The notes under the pieces are model-generated. The model did not search any database and was not told the origin of the DNA. It saw nothing but the letters and a program-made list of their open reading frames with translations. Positions 22,984 to 36,157 of a stretch of 64,000 nt of DNA are shown here, piece after piece. Source of the DNA: Chelonoidis abingdonii (lineage: Eukaryota; Chordata; Testudines; Testudinidae). The stretch covers positions 75,882,724 through 75,946,723 of the forward strand of contig NC_133773.1 in NCBI RefSeq assembly GCF_003597395.2, written 5' to 3'. Both the position numbers and the translations under genes were made by a program. The stretch's first letter is position 1. Each line of letters begins with the position of its first letter.

Positions 22984-23378
22984 TGCCATATATAATGGAA
23001 ATGACACCACCCTATTTCTTCTGAGTATTCCTCTATTTATACATTCAAAGATTGCATCTCTCCTCCTAGCCCCACATTGCACTGGCAGCTCATGGTAGGT
23101 TTGTTATCAACCATGACCCCTAAGTATCTTTCAGAATCATTGCTTTCCAAAATACAATTTCTCCACCCTATGTGTGACCTGAATTCTTGGTTCCAAGATA
23201 TATGATTTGATATTTAGATGTATTAAAATGCACATTGGCAAAATGACTCTAGCTTATCATGAGCACCCTGTGAAATTGACTTTTCCTTATCTTTTGCACA
23301 GGTATGTTCACTGCCAACAAAGCGTAAGTGAAACTTCATTTCTCAAGCTTCTTGGTATCACAGCAAAATATATTTCAG

Positions 23379-23760
23379 GTTTCAGAGTAGCAGCCATGTT
23401 AGTCTGTATCTGCAAAAAGAATAAGAGTACTTGTGGCACCTTAGAGACTAACAAATTTATCTGAGCATAAGTTTTCATGGGCTACAGTCCACTTCATCGG
23501 ATCCATAGAATGGAACATATAGTAAGGAGATATATTTATACACATACAGAGAACTTGAAAAGGTGGGAGTAGCCCTACCAATTCTAAGAGGCTAATTAAT
23601 TAAGATGAGCAATTAGGACCAGGAGAAAAAAGTCTTTTGTAATGATAATCAAGATGACCCATTTCAGACAGTTTGACAAGAAGGTGTAAGGGGAAATAGA
23701 TTTAATGTGTGTAATGGCTTGAATAAAGACTGGGAATGGCTGATCCATTACACACATTAA
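23379..23760 (-). mobile_element. Penelope-like terminus with decayed hammerhead-like motif
   Basis: On the minus strand, ccgatgaagtggactgtag and cccatgaaaacttatgctc (complement of 23461-23500) form a hammerhead-like core, CCGATGA - stem II - GAAA, with one core change and a weakened stem II. Next come gttagtctctaaggtgccac and a terminus complementary to gtttcagagtagcagcc. The rest (23505-23760) is a longer 5' part seen only in this copy. Confidence 0.6.
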
Positions 23761-23769
23761 GCAGTGACT

Positions 23770-25027
23770 CACCAACAGGGATTTTGGGCCATTGGATTCT
23801 TGTAAGTGCAGACTCAGTATCCCATTCCACCATCATTCTATTTTCACCAGCCTAATTGAGAATTCTGTTTATGAAATCTCTGAGAAGACCATTAGCTTTG
23901 AGACTGAACAGTAGAACTCCATTTTCTCTCTTATTGTTTGCTGTTGCAACTGAACCACTAGTCATATCCATTCATGCAGAAAATAAGATAAAATGAATAC
24001 CCACAGAAGACTAAATACTTAAAATATTATTTTATGGAGATGGAGTATTACTATTATTAACAAACCTAGAAGAATATTTATCTCCTTTAAAGCAAGAAAT
24101 GTTTTAACATGGAGCATACTTGGGATCCAAAAACTAGTCTGAATCCTGCAAAACGTATTAATGAGTACATTCCTATCAAAGTAAGTTATTTATATGTTTG
24201 TGGAAAGTATCAATAGTAAAAAGAATAAGGCATTGATATAACTTTATATGGAACTATATTACTTTCTTAAACTCACGTTTGTTTCCCTGCAGCTACACTA
24301 GCAAAAGAAATAAAACCCCAGTTGATCCCTAGAGTACCCTACGAGGCCTCACCACTGTCAATTCACTTACTATTTTCATTACCCTTTGTTTCAGATGGCT
24401 TTTATGTTCATATGATAATAACCCTTTTGCTGTGAGGGCTAGGATGCAGAAAAAACTCTCTGAAGATCCCTTTGCTGACATTTCCTAATATTGGTCAATT
24501 AAGGGACATGGACAAACTTGTTTTATTTGGGACAGGGAGAGGGGGCTAGTGTTAAAAATAATAAAATAATAGTTTTTGAATATCTCTTTAATAAATAGTT
24601 TTGTACCAGGACTACATTTATTCACTTTTAATTTAGTTAGTTAAACAAGCATGCTTTGATGATGGACACTCAGTGTTTCCTTTATTTATTAATGTAATCC
24701 TTCAATTTTTTAGATGGGGATAAAGATCTGCCCCTGCCCTGCCCCAAACTCTTAGCTCTCTATGCCCATGAATGTCCATCATGGTATATGGGGGGAAACT
24801 ACTCAGCTGTTCTACTCCCAAAATTTGCAGATCCCAGGATATTACTGAAATACCAATTTTCCTTCAAGTGGAGTCCTTGACAGTGAAGTTTCATTGGAGG
24901 GCTTCCTATTCCCCTTAATCCTGTTGACCAATATTAACTAATTATACTTTTTACTGATTTAATATATTATCTCAAAGTCTTAATGGACTCAGAATAATAA
25001 TAAATATTATAATTAGTGAATAAATAT
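23770..25027. other. No gene recognised
   Basis: AT-rich sequence without classified repeats or convincing exons. Confidence 0.45.
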
Positions 25028-25145
25028 GACCCTGACTCAGCAAGACGTTTAAGTATGTCCTTAAGCACCATTGACGTCAATGTGATTTAAGCACATAAAG
25101 TTAAACACATGCCTAGGTACCACCCTGAATAAGGAAGATTTTCTG
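25028..25145. repeat. Foldback repeat, decayed
   Basis: gaccctgactcagcaagacg and tttaagtatgtccttaagca on the left, caccattgacgtcaatgtga in the centre, and aaacacatgcctaggtacc with ttctgaatcaggacc on the right form an imperfect palindrome centred on attgacgtcaat. Confidence 0.6.
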
Positions 25146-25149
25146 AATC

Positions 25150-28100
25150 AGGACCTCTAATGGTTTCTCCTTTTGTGCTTAATCTGTGTTTTCTTGGTTT
25201 CTCTTATTGATTTCAACTGTTCTTGAACCTTTGTATTTTTTCCTCTGGAAAGAAAACTGGCCTGCACTTGATACAATGTAGCCCTCTTGTTTTTTTAAGG
25301 AATTCAAATGAACATTTCACAGGAGATTACCTTAATTCTTCTGGTATCCATTCTATAGTCAAGTTATATTATTTATTCGAAAGAATCTCTTCACTGTCAG
25401 CCTCCAGATACTTCAGCCTCTTCCTCTTTGAAATCCCTTAAGAAGCGGCCTCAGAATTAGTACAGAATATTATTTTTGTTATTCATAATGGGGAACTACA
25501 GCTATCTCCTCTTGAATTCTGCCTGGCTTATATAGCTACCCACGCTTTTATCAAGCATCTTATTTCCTGGAAAAGATTATTTTGAATTGGTTTTTTAAAT
25601 CTGAAAAAAGAAAAAGAAACGCACAAGTTTTCCATTTCCTTTCATTGCAAGTGCACAGATTCTAGAACTAATGAATTCCAGAGAATATGTTTTTTTAAAA
25701 AAAATCAAAAATGTATTCTCATCTAGCTCCCCCCCATTAAAATGTATAACTAGTAAGAAAAAATCTTCTTTTTCTGTAAGCAAGTTCAATATGTTTCACC
25801 CTGTTCAATTGTGATTTGTTTATTTTAAGACAATTTTTTGCTATATCAGTCTGGTATATTGGAACATAGTTATTTGGCCTATATTGTTTCCAATGTGATT
25901 TTCTCCTCAGTGACTCAGCGAAATATAGATAAATAAGGTGTCATTTAATATTAGTTTGTTTAGGAGTGAATTCTGATTCAGAGAATAACAAATAAGGCCT
26001 AGATCCCCAGGTGTACTGAAGCAATGCTTGACACCACTGCTTAGGACATAGGTGAATTTCCATCACCTTTTTGTCATCCTAAGCTTGAGAGCAGCCTTGG
26101 GGATACTCTAGCTTGGTGTTATTATACCAGCAGGGATCTCTAGAGCTCAAGATGCTCTGGCCATGCCCTTTCTCTCCCCAGCACAGCAATAGCAAGCCTG
26201 TCATCCTGCTGAGGCCCAAATGTAAAATGCAACATGTAACAAAGGCCAGAATGGAGGGACACAAAATAATGATTAATGCAGGATACTTAAATGTTGTGGG
26301 ATTTATTCCTTTAGCATCCTCTCTCTACAACCTCTATTTAATGTTTTTTTATTATTTTTCATAAGTCATTTTCAACCATAAAAGTGAAGGGACAGAAAAT
26401 ATGTGTGGAATGTAGTTAACTCTAACATGAGTGACATCTCTTGAAATGAGGGAAATCTGAGAGTCATGGAGCTGGGAGAGGGGTAGCATAGAGCTTTACA
26501 AATGACACTTGGTAAGACAAATTTCTTTTTCTCCTCTTAAGACCATGAAAAAGGGGCTTAGCAGGGGGCAAGGATCTAGCTGTCAGAGTAGAAGTCACAT
26601 AAAGACATATTTATACTGAGGCCTGGGTTATATATCATGTGTATCAATTATTTGTAATTAGATTTTGATTAGAGTGTCTTTCTGTATGAGAAAGCAAGAT
26701 CAAGCTGAATTTTTGTATTTTATAGCAGTTTTATTTAGTGTCATAATTGAAATGTTGTTTGTTTGTTCCATAAGAATTAGATTAAGTTTGCCTCTTGAAG
26801 TGATAGGGTTGCCCTCAGATCATGGAATGGAAAATATTTAAGTTCCAAGTATGAAGTAAGTGTTTCCAGTTCAATGGTCTTTGCTGATCTCTGTCTTTTT
26901 CTTTTTGCAGACTAAAGAATCAACTGGCTTCTGAAAACAAATTTCACAACATCCCCTGATGTATTTTTATTTATATTTCTTGAATTATTTAATGTCCTGT
27001 AATTATTAAGAGCTACTTTCTGCCCATTTGACTTACTTTGTGATTAGTCCCATTGAAACTGATGGGGTGATTCAGGGAGTCAGGTACTACTCTTCAAGAA
27101 CCAAAATGGCAGCCTCTGGCCCTAAATAGTTGATCAGTGAACTCTGATTTCTATAAAAGGCATCTTTGCTTCTCCTTGACCTGAACAGAAACTGGTCAGG
27201 GAGAAGATTTTGAAGAATCACAGGTCCTGGAGCATGAGCAGATATTTTGAAGTTACATTGATCACAAACAACAACTTTAGGTCAGTTTCACCATTAACAT
27301 CAAGCCTTACAGTGCCAGCAGTGTGTTCAGTAGTATTGTGACAATAGCCATCATTCAAAAGTCAATCCATGTCTTTCGCAGCTCCCATTAAAACCAGCAT
27401 TTACACACACAGTGTCATCTGTAGGTAAGTATTGACTTTTAAATACAACCACTGTATGAAACACGAAGGAAGCCACAGAGGTTTTGTCCTCACAGGTCTT
27501 CTAATAAAAACAGATGTGATATGAGCAGTATGGTACTGAAAAGAGACATTGACATAATTTCCCATGTACAGCAATTTTACATATAGATGAGTCCCCAGGC
27601 CTGCTGCAGGGGCATCTATAAAGCAGCTGTTCATGGTTTCATTATTTATCACAGAAGCAGAATAAGGCAGCAAGTCACTGTTTTCTCTCTTATAGGAGCT
27701 TTAAATTTATTTTTTCTTTGTTTTCTTCATGAATCTGAAATAAAAATTAACCAGGGTGAAAAATGCATGTAACTCTTTGTTTATGGGAATACCTAATTGA
27801 ACCTTTCAGAGTGTACACATATAACACTTCCTAGGTAACCAAAACCAACATGGCCAGCCCTATTTTGCCTTCTTACATCCTCCTGTTACAACTATCTCTT
27901 CTGGCTCCTTGTTAGGGACTTGTCTGAATTTGGCTCATTTAATTAATCAGAGTCAATAGCTTTAATTAAAATAATGTGATCAATCATTTTTACTACAGTT
28001 TGTTGTGAATATAATGATCAACAGCTGATCGTAACTGGCTTCCAAATTGACAGCTCTGGGGCCAGATTTCCTGGTGCATTGTGACTGCTTTTCACGGCAC

Positions 28101-28640
28101 TGTGGATGTGATCTGGCTATAAAAGCTACTGTATCAGCCCCACTAAGATCCTCTGTTGCATGGTGCCTTATGCCACGCCCCCTCCTATCTGCTATCAAAG
28201 CAGGTGAAAGGGGCATGACTGGTAGAAATGGAGTGTGGTGAAAACACCTCTATGTTGCTCTAATCCCTAGCTGCAGTTTTGGCTCCTTGGCAGCTACTCT
28301 ATATTTACATTCGGCACATGTGGATTTACTCTCTACAGAGTGACAGCAGGATTAGTGTAGAGCACATGCTCCAATTTGTACTTGATACAGGACAGCTGTA
28401 GAATAGGTAACACCCCTGGTGTTCAAATTCAATCAAATGTTCTCACTTTATGTGTTATATATATTTGAGGTCAGTGGGAGTTTTGAGTATACAAAGAATG
28501 AAGGATCAGCCCCCTCAGTGAGTGCTCTGGACAGCATAGTTGTATATGTTGCTGGAATCATATCATCCTCCAAAGGCTTTTAGGAACGAAAATGAAGATT
28601 CTGAGTGTCCCCTGCCTGGCACATTGTGCATTCATTTTCA
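25150..28640. other. Mostly unclassified AT-rich DNA
   Basis: The only exon-like signal is at 26881-26959. A half palindrome (cccattgaaactgatgggg) sits near 27048. The stretch at 28050-28240 looks like an old repeat but cannot be named. Reading frames at 25223, 26079, 27401 and 28047 have no recognisable domain. Confidence 0.45.
26911..26959 (+). CDS. Candidate terminal exon, unknown gene
   Basis: A strong acceptor (ctgtctttttctttttgcag ending at 26910) is followed by one base and then 15 open codons, LKNQLASENKFHNIP, to TGA at 26957-26959. The peptide resembles coiled-coil composition but is too short to assign. No upstream exon was found in the window and the nearest AATAAA downstream is far away (about 27740). 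It may be chance or a non-coding transcript's exon. Confidence 0.18.
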
Positions 28641-28647
28641 CCTATGA

Positions 28648-28701
28648 AAAGTGGGTATGAAATGCTACCATTCTGATGTGGTAGCATTTTACACCCACTT
28701 T
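28648..28701. repeat. Foldback hairpin, 23-bp arms
   Basis: aaagtgggtatgaaatgcta begins the left arm (28648-28670). The right arm (28679-28701) is its complement with 2 mismatches, with an 8-bp loop. It is cleaner than most foldbacks here. Confidence 0.85.
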
Positions 28702-28704
28702 GCA

Positions 28705-31340
28705 CGTTTGTAAGCAGCTACACAAAATGGAAGGCATTGCTGAATTAGACCCACTGTATATAGCACATCATACCAGTATCTTTACTTGGGCCACTGAAAA
28801 GCCATGTTAGTGACAGCAGCTATCAGAAAATATGTTGTTCACAGCCTTTTTCTTCCCTCTGTCACAGTCAATAATATAGAATCATGTCTAATTTTCAAAT
28901 ACTTTAGTTTTCAAATAAAGAGAAATATATTAAACATTTTGCTATGGCTGCCCTTGAAAACTGTCTTTTGCATGGGCCAAAATAAAACACTAAATAATCA
29001 ATTTCTCTGTCTCTCAGTATTAATGGGTGCTTTTCACAGTGACACTTCATCTGAGCATTATCTGGACAAAACCAAGGCTATGCGTACATACAGAGTAAAA
29101 TCTACTTATGTTGTGAATTTTATGAATTAATTGTTGTGGAATAAGTTAGTACTCATAAGGCTACAATCATTCAGCAGTGAAGTTTTTGATTTAAATCAAA
29201 GATTCGTCACAAGACATTAAAACTCATCTTCATATTACACCAAAAATAAAATCCTTTACCAAAGAAAAAAGTCTCTGAGGAAACCTCTGATGATAAAACT
29301 TCTGCAAGGAAAAATACCCTTGAAGAAAAGTTCTCATTAAATGCATCTCGCAGTGACTTTCTAGACATAATCCCTGCTAGGTCTATCTTCACGTGAGTTT
29401 CCAAAGTGAGACTGGCATAACTGTAAGCACACTTTGAAGAGCAAACAGGTGAATTAAGTTACTGTTACTCACTTCAATTAAGTTTAACAAGATCATTTAT
29501 AAGAACTGGACCCCAGCTGTTTTCTTACTTACTTTGGTTCATAAGTGGCTATTATGTCACAGCAATTTGAGTGTTTTTCCCTGATGGAGAAATACAAAGA
29601 GCTATGAGAGCTGCTGTATGTTTCTGAAAGGTATCAGTTTAAAGTTTGTTTTTAATTTACATTTCAGAGCATGTTGTCTTGATGTAATGCCTTATGTGGT
29701 GGGACTTCCACTGCTTCCTTTGGAGGACAGTTCTGCATCCTAAGAGATCTTATTGTTAGGAAGCTTTCCCCTACTCCTACTTTTGTGTTCTCATTTAAAC
29801 AACTCCTCTCCTAACCTACAGGTCTCAGTCAAGCCCCTGAGCTACCAAAGATTTTAATGTTTTATGTGTTACTTCCCCAACATTCTTAATGCACCACTTT
29901 CAGCTCAAAGTGCGCCTAGTTGACCCTGCTATAACTGTAGCTTGTCACTCTCATACACGAGTACACTTCTCTTCCCACAATAATGCCCAGTGGCCAGGCC
30001 ACTGTTTTTCTGTACTTTCTTGCAGTTGCTAGATGTGTGCTAGCTATCTAGAAGCCCCAAAGTTTCTTATACCCACTACATTTTCCATATTGCCACTATA
30101 TCCTTCCTTGCTTTCTTGAATGTATAGTGTCTACCCCATGCTGTGAGAGCCTGTTGGCTAATACAGCCCTACTTCCCAAATGTTTGCACACTAAAAATAA
30201 CTTTAGACTGCTTAGATTCCTAATTTTTTATTTCTTAGTCAAGCTACATGCATTTACCTCCTTTTTCTCATCTTGCAATTCCATCCATCCAGTCCCCTAA
30301 TAGCCCCCAATAGCATTCTTTTATACAGCATCTTTTACACCAAGCTAATTACAGACTACTACTTTACAATCACTGAAACGCAGCTTCATGTAGGATAGAA
30401 CACCATTCAAAGGCAGCTTGTAACAAAGCAATTACACCATGTTCAGTGTACTAGAAAGCACCCTTCCCACTGCAGTAATAATTTTGCACTTATTTTTTTA
30501 AGATAATTTTTGGTATTCTTTGGGTTTGATACTGGATTGTCCTTACACTTCATGTAGAAGAGTGTACAAGGTGATTGCATTCTAGCACTAGCACAGATAG
30601 AGGATATACAGAGGCAGAAGTTTGGTTATGTGCTAGGAGTAGTCCTCTGCACTCTGGGGTGGCAACTTTCAAGTGTCTTCTGTGCCTGCTTTCTTACTCA
30701 AAATGCAAAGGATAAAAGAAAAGTGTGGTGTGGGTGCGTATGAGGAGACAAGGACTTAATACAATCATGCTAATGAGGCACTTCACTATCAATTCCCCTC
30801 TTAAACTTATTCCCTTCTACTAGGCTACAGTAACTTGACATGGGGGCACAGCAGTTCTTTTGATAATGCATAATCAGGTTGCCTTGCACTCTATACCATT
30901 TATCCTGTGCTTGTTTCACATCTGCTCTTTGTGGGATTAAGTTTTTAGCATGTAGTCCTTGGAGCCCCTTTGAGTAGCACATCTGAAAGCGATAGTCTGT
31001 TAAAGTCTGTCCTTCTCCTGCTACTGATTCACTTCATGCAACTCCTGTTTGCCCATAAATTCCCTCCTGTTGCCTTCCAATATGGATGAAGATGGAAAGC
31101 TCACTGTATTGTGCATATACAGATTTAAAAGGGCATAATTTACTGAGCATGTAGCTACTGACTTAACATCAAGATTGTTTGAAAAAACCTTTGCACTGGT
31201 TAATGCAAAGATACAACATTTAGCACCCATGTCAACTTATGTCCAGCTGTTAAAATAAGAAGATGTAAACAAGTCTGGAAAAAGTGTCTACAAAACATTT
31301 GGGTAGAATGACAGATTATTCAACAGGTATGAAAGGGAAA
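28705..31340. other. No gene recognised
   Basis: AT-rich sequence with no classified repeat. The frame at 28804-29130 (108 codons) shows no domain and typical intergenic composition. Confidence 0.45.
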
Positions 31341-31346
31341 CAAGTA

Positions 31347-32523
31347 AGGCTATGTCTATGCTACGAGCTAGGAGTACAATTTTAGCTTGCATACACACAC
31401 ATACTCATGCTAGCCCAGTAAGACCCACTGCAAGCACAAATATCAGTGGAGCCATGGTAGGGCAGGCAGTGGTGTTATTCCAATATAATAAAAACCAGCA
31501 GGATCTTATTAAGAGGGATAAGGCAAAGATGCCACATTTATTCTAAATATAATAATAAAGCAAAAGATAAAAGTAAACAACGCTGCTTGACTAATTCCTA
31601 TTACTACTTATTTCTTATACACACACACATATACATACATATATATATCTTGGTCATCAGGATGGAGTCGAGTCTGTGTCAGATGCACCTGATGCTCCTG
31701 GAGGCTGGCAGCAGAACCAGAGACTCAAAGTCCTCAGTTTTTAGAGTCCATTTTTATAGGAATTAATTCCTATGTTAGTCTATGGGAACCGTTTCAACCC
31801 GCTGTTGCTGGCTCAGTCAGCAGATGGCACATTCCTGGTGGCTCCACACTGTTTAAAGTGGCACATTCCTTCCAGGTGTTTGGAGTGGATCCCAGTTTAC
31901 CCTCTGGGGGTTGTCTGATGGTCCACTTGACACATTCTAGGCTGGCATCTCCCTAACCATTCACGTACATCAAACATTCATCAACATACGTTCCATATCT
32001 TAATCATATTTCAATTTACTGTCTCCACCACTTTTGGGGGCGTGTGTTAATTCCTATGAGACTCCTGGCCCTGTAATCACAGAGGGTGGGAGTCTGTTTG
32101 TTTACATTGTATCAATTACAGGTTAAGGCTAGCACAGTGTTTACTTCAAGAACAACGTCAATTAACTTGTTTGTAAGTTTTACATAGTAATAGAGTATCT
32201 TTCACAGGACAGATACAATCAGTGTTTTCTGCAGACAGGAGCTTACAAGTTTTAACATAAGAACTAAAAGATTTTTGTACTTGGTAAAACTGGGGGGTCA
32301 CTGTAACTTGGGGGAATCACTGTTGGTATCTTCTTTAATATCATTACAGTGGCACAGTTTAGCAGTGCTGAATACAAACATGTCTGAACACCATGGATAT
32401 ATACCCAGCATGGCTAAGCAGCGCCACTTCTGTCCATAGTTGCACCACTATTTATACTTGCATAGCTTTCATGTCTGCTTGAGCTGGGAATGACACCTCT
32501 AGCTCATAGTGTAGATATAACCT
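31347..32523. mobile_element. hAT-like element split by an LTR
   Basis: The left end aggctatgtctatgctacga (31347 on) and the complement of the right end (aggttatatctacactatga, from 32523) agree at 20 of 25 positions, all differences being transitions. Removing the LTR leaves about 300 bp, the size of a MITE. No target duplication was confirmed. Confidence 0.65.
31473..32348 (-). mobile_element. Solo LTR, 876 bp, 4-bp target duplication
   Basis: The sequence runs TGTTATTCC...TATCATTACA with gtgg on both sides (31469-31472 and 32349-32352). On the minus strand it shows a TATA-like ctataaaaatgg (complement near 31753) and a gaataaatg poly(A) signal (complement near 31540), giving its orientation. 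No internal retroviral sequence remains. A (CA)n/(TA)n run lies at about 31619-31650. A 4-bp duplication fits gammaretrovirus-like or gypsy-like integrases. Confidence 0.8.
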
Positions 32524-34188
32524 AAGACACACCTGAATTACTGCAGGTGGTTTGGTACACTTTTATGAAAGAAAAGCCTTCGATCTCTTAGGGCACTTAC
32601 CTCTTCTATGGACTCAGAGTTCCACAAGTTACTACACAGCAGACAGAGAGGGAATTGTTTACATGCACATTTAATATATACATGTGCATAATATAAAAAT
32701 AACCCCATAAGCCTACACACAGAAAATTCAGCACAAAATGCTTCAAATGTGTCTTCCATTTGCTTAAAATGTTCTAACAAACATACATATATGGCTCCCT
32801 TTACTTTAGTATCTGAGTACCAATTTATAAGTGCACTTAAATAAAGAACTTTAAAATAAGTCCCTTTTATCTCTTAGTTAGAAGCAGTATTGCTGAAAGT
32901 AGTATATCTTTAATCAGTAATGGTCCTCTGTTGAGTAAGATTTGCAATGTTTGACTGTATGAAGTGATTTGTGATTCTAATAGCTCTGTAATAGTCTACA
33001 AGTTTGTGTCCAATGATTAATTTTTATATTTGAACATGAGCCAGACTTGAATTTAATTCTCAAAGCAAAAGGCCAGAGAAAATGCTTGTGCTAATACTTC
33101 TTACTGTTAAAGTAAATGGGTTATATATCCTGTAAGAAAGTAGTAAGTCCTTCTGAAGTTGACAGTTCTGAGAAGGAATTCACTACATATCATGTAAAGC
33201 ATCTGCAAGTAAAACTGAAGATATTATTTTAGTAATAAAATCAATAACTTCTGGTTAATAATGAATGACTGCTTGTAAGGTATCTACTACCTCAGTGGAT
33301 CTCACCCATTACAGATACTTACTTCATTATTCCTTACTATGGGTCCTTTAAATCTATAGGTATGTGACAGTATGAATAGTCAAGCCAGTTTAAAAAAGGT
33401 GTTGATTCCCTAACAGTGATAGTGTACATTTTGCATTCTTGTACTATATAATATATTTCATACGTAACTTGTTACAGGCTAAAATTTTCAGTCAGAGTGC
33501 TTGTCTGCACCGTGCACTGCAGTGCGGACTACGGAAGTGTGAACTGCAGAGCTTACCAAAATGTTGCCCATTAACTGCCCCATGCTGACACTGCTGGCAT
33601 AAACTTTAAATTTGCATCAGCATAGCCCTCTCTCAAATAGGCATGGTTCCTTTGTGCAGGGAAGGATGGGGATGAAGATAGACTATACACAGGAAATCTG
33701 CCCCTGGTAATTCACTGTGGAATTCAGGTATGCACAGAGCAATGACAGGTGGCAGGGACAAGAATGGGATCAAGACTTCCACGACTGTATAGATCTCCCT
33801 GCAGAAACAGGCTGCTCCAGTCCCTGAGGGGCATTAGAGCAGCTGTTTAATATTTCTTTTTGTCTTCATGATTCGGTGTGTGGTCCCAGGCCTTATTTAC
33901 TGCATAGTGACAAAACCCTGCACTGAATACAGCATTATTCATTTCCTCCTGTGTTTTTTCTTTGGCGCTCAACACTGTAGTATCTGAGTGTCTCTCAAAC
34001 ACTAACTTGTCTTGAAAACATCTCTGGGAGACAGGGAGCATCATTATCTTCTTTTTACAAATGAGGAAATGAGTTGCACAAAAAAAAGAACCCCCACAAT
34101 TGAGGCTAACATAACAAGTAATTTCAAGTGCCTCAATGATTAGGTGCCCAGCTGGAGACAAATAAGGCCTGTTTTTTTGTTTTTTTTT

Positions 34189-34245
34189 CCAAAGGTGCTG
34201 AGCTCTCAACTCCATCAGCTTCAATTGTAGTTGTGCACTCAGCTC
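34189..34245. repeat. Foldback repeat
   Basis: ccaaaggtgctgagctctca and the downstream tgtgcactcagctc are imperfectly complementary around catcagcttcaattg, the same palindromic class as 51852. Confidence 0.5.
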
Positions 34246-35147
34246 TTCTTAAAGGTGGGTCCTAGGGGTTTCAGGTTAACACCTATACTTTCTAGACTTC
34301 ATTTTAATGAAGGCAGAGGCTGACATATTTACCGCTATTAAACTAACACACTAGGAGTGGTGAGTGGAATCAATTTTAAATGATTTTGCTCGTTCCTCCA
34401 TCTGTCTCCTTACATCCAGCTACTACTTATGCGGATTTCTAATTTTTCTCAAAGGGTATGACTATAGTAACTTATGCTGCTATATAGTCTATAGGACAAA
34501 CTTTAACACTAGCTAGCTGACTGCACTGATCTCAGTAAAGATTCTAGAAGACTTGTAAATATATGCAATGTGTCTGATCTGTGCCAGCCTGCTCTTGGGT
34601 AAGGAGGCTTAAATAGGTTCAAGTTTCTAATAATCAGCTGATTATTTCAAAATCTGTATCTCCATTTTCAGAGGAGATCTGCAAGCTATTTAGGATCACA
34701 TGAGTGAGACAATTACAGCCTGCCACACACCCGCAGCATATGTAGGCTCCTTGGTTAACTATTTAAGCAGAAAAATTAGCTAAAGCACTGAAAATATTTC
34801 CTCAGGAATTTGTGGAATAAAAATAGGCCATTGGAGTCACTCTACCCTCTCATTATCAGCTATCTCTAGTGTTCCAATCAGCTGTTTTCTTCACAAGTCT
34901 TTGTTTCAAACTCATTGCTCTTTGCCTCAATTTCTGTTTGTCAATTTCTGTTATATGCTTTTAATTAAATTGCTTGTGAAGTCTCTTCCAGTGTTCAGTA
35001 ACTGATCATGTCACCAATACTTTTATCCTTTAAAGTGTCTGGAATCTGTTTCCCATTTAATTACCTATTATAGAATTCTTGAGAAAAATCATTATGAAAC
35101 TTTTTATTTTTATTTGGAAAAATAGGGAACATTGTGATGGAGTTAAC

Positions 35148-35148
<1 letters not shown>

Positions 35149-35178
<30 letters not shown>
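35149..35178. repeat. (TTA)n microsatellite
   Basis: About ten uninterrupted TTA units. Confidence 0.95.
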
Positions 35179-35179
<1 letters not shown>

Positions 35180-36157
35180 AAGTAATGAATAGTATGTATG
35201 GCACTCTGTTTCTAAAAACTCTTAAAATTTAAACTGTTGAATATTCATCCCAACACCCCAGGAGAGTGAGTTAGGATTATTGTGTTGTGAGCCTGTTTGC
35301 CTTTCTAAAACAGGAACACGTGGCTTGTCTGAAAGGACACCATGAGTCAGTAGCAGAGAAGGAATTAAAAGTACTGACATTTTCTCAAAAATACTGCAGA
35401 CCCATGGGGAAGGATTGCCTTCATGTGAGTTATTGCTTTTTAGAGTGACCTGTGTAACTTTAAAAAAGTAAATAAAAATGGAAGACGTTTAGAATGGGTG
35501 ACATAAAATCTTTAGTTAGAGTCCTGGAGAGTCTGCTATACTATCAGAGACTTAAAGATTGAGACTATTGAATTTAGAGAGGAGATAAATTGAGCAGCTC
35601 ATGTTTATTCATTGTCATAATAAAAAAAGCAGTCATCCAATGAAATTGTGAGGAAGCAAACAGGGAAAAAAATAGTAACTTTAACAGATTGTGTAATTAA
35701 CCTGTAAACTTATTGCCACAGGATACCAGTGACGCCAGACATGAGACAATTCTAAAAAGGAATACATAGCTAATAACAGTTACATTAAACAAGAGGGCAG
35801 TATGAATAAGGAAGTGTGTGTGTATATAAATAAATACAAAAAACCCACCTTATGCCTCAGGGCGTAAAGCCAACCATTAGCTGATAGGAGCTTGCATCTT
35901 TCTGTGAAGCAGCTGGTCACTGACAGGATACTAAATTACATGGACTTCTGTTCTAATCTGGTATGGCAATTCCTGTGCTCTTAAAAGAGGAGATGCCATA
36001 TAACGTGGATTTCAAGAGCAGGATAACTTCAGATTAAAGCTGTGTGAATAATGGACTTTTTTGGTTCAATGACAATTCTGGGGGACGGGGATGTGGGGAA
36101 ATTGACATTTTTTTTGACCCAAAACAAATATTTAATTTAGATTTTGAGCATTTTAAT

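Larger units (their letters stand above)
21094..23300 (-). mobile_element. CR1 LINE, minus strand, interrupted twice
   Basis: The 3' end lies at about 21094 (complement of catagattcatacattgtaa). The body proceeds upstream through 21094-21514, 21880-22030, and 22915-23300, the three parts separated by a hAT element and an LTR. The segment 21962-22030 is repeated at 22915-22983. The reading frames inside are broken. Confidence 0.85.
32530..36157. other. No gene recognised; small repeats
   Basis: It contains a hAT-like fragment at about 33496-33640 (cttgtctgcaccgtgcactg), a MIR-like scrap near 34040-34075 (ttttacaaatgaggaaatga) and a (TTA)n array at 35149-35178. The 125-codon minus frame at 33847-34224 crosses a poly-T tract and a foldback and is not credible as a gene. 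Confidence 0.45.

Noticed and set aside
33847..34224. 125-codon minus-strand frame
   Set aside because: Lys-rich because of a poly-T tract; overlaps a foldback repeat and a MIR-like scrap.
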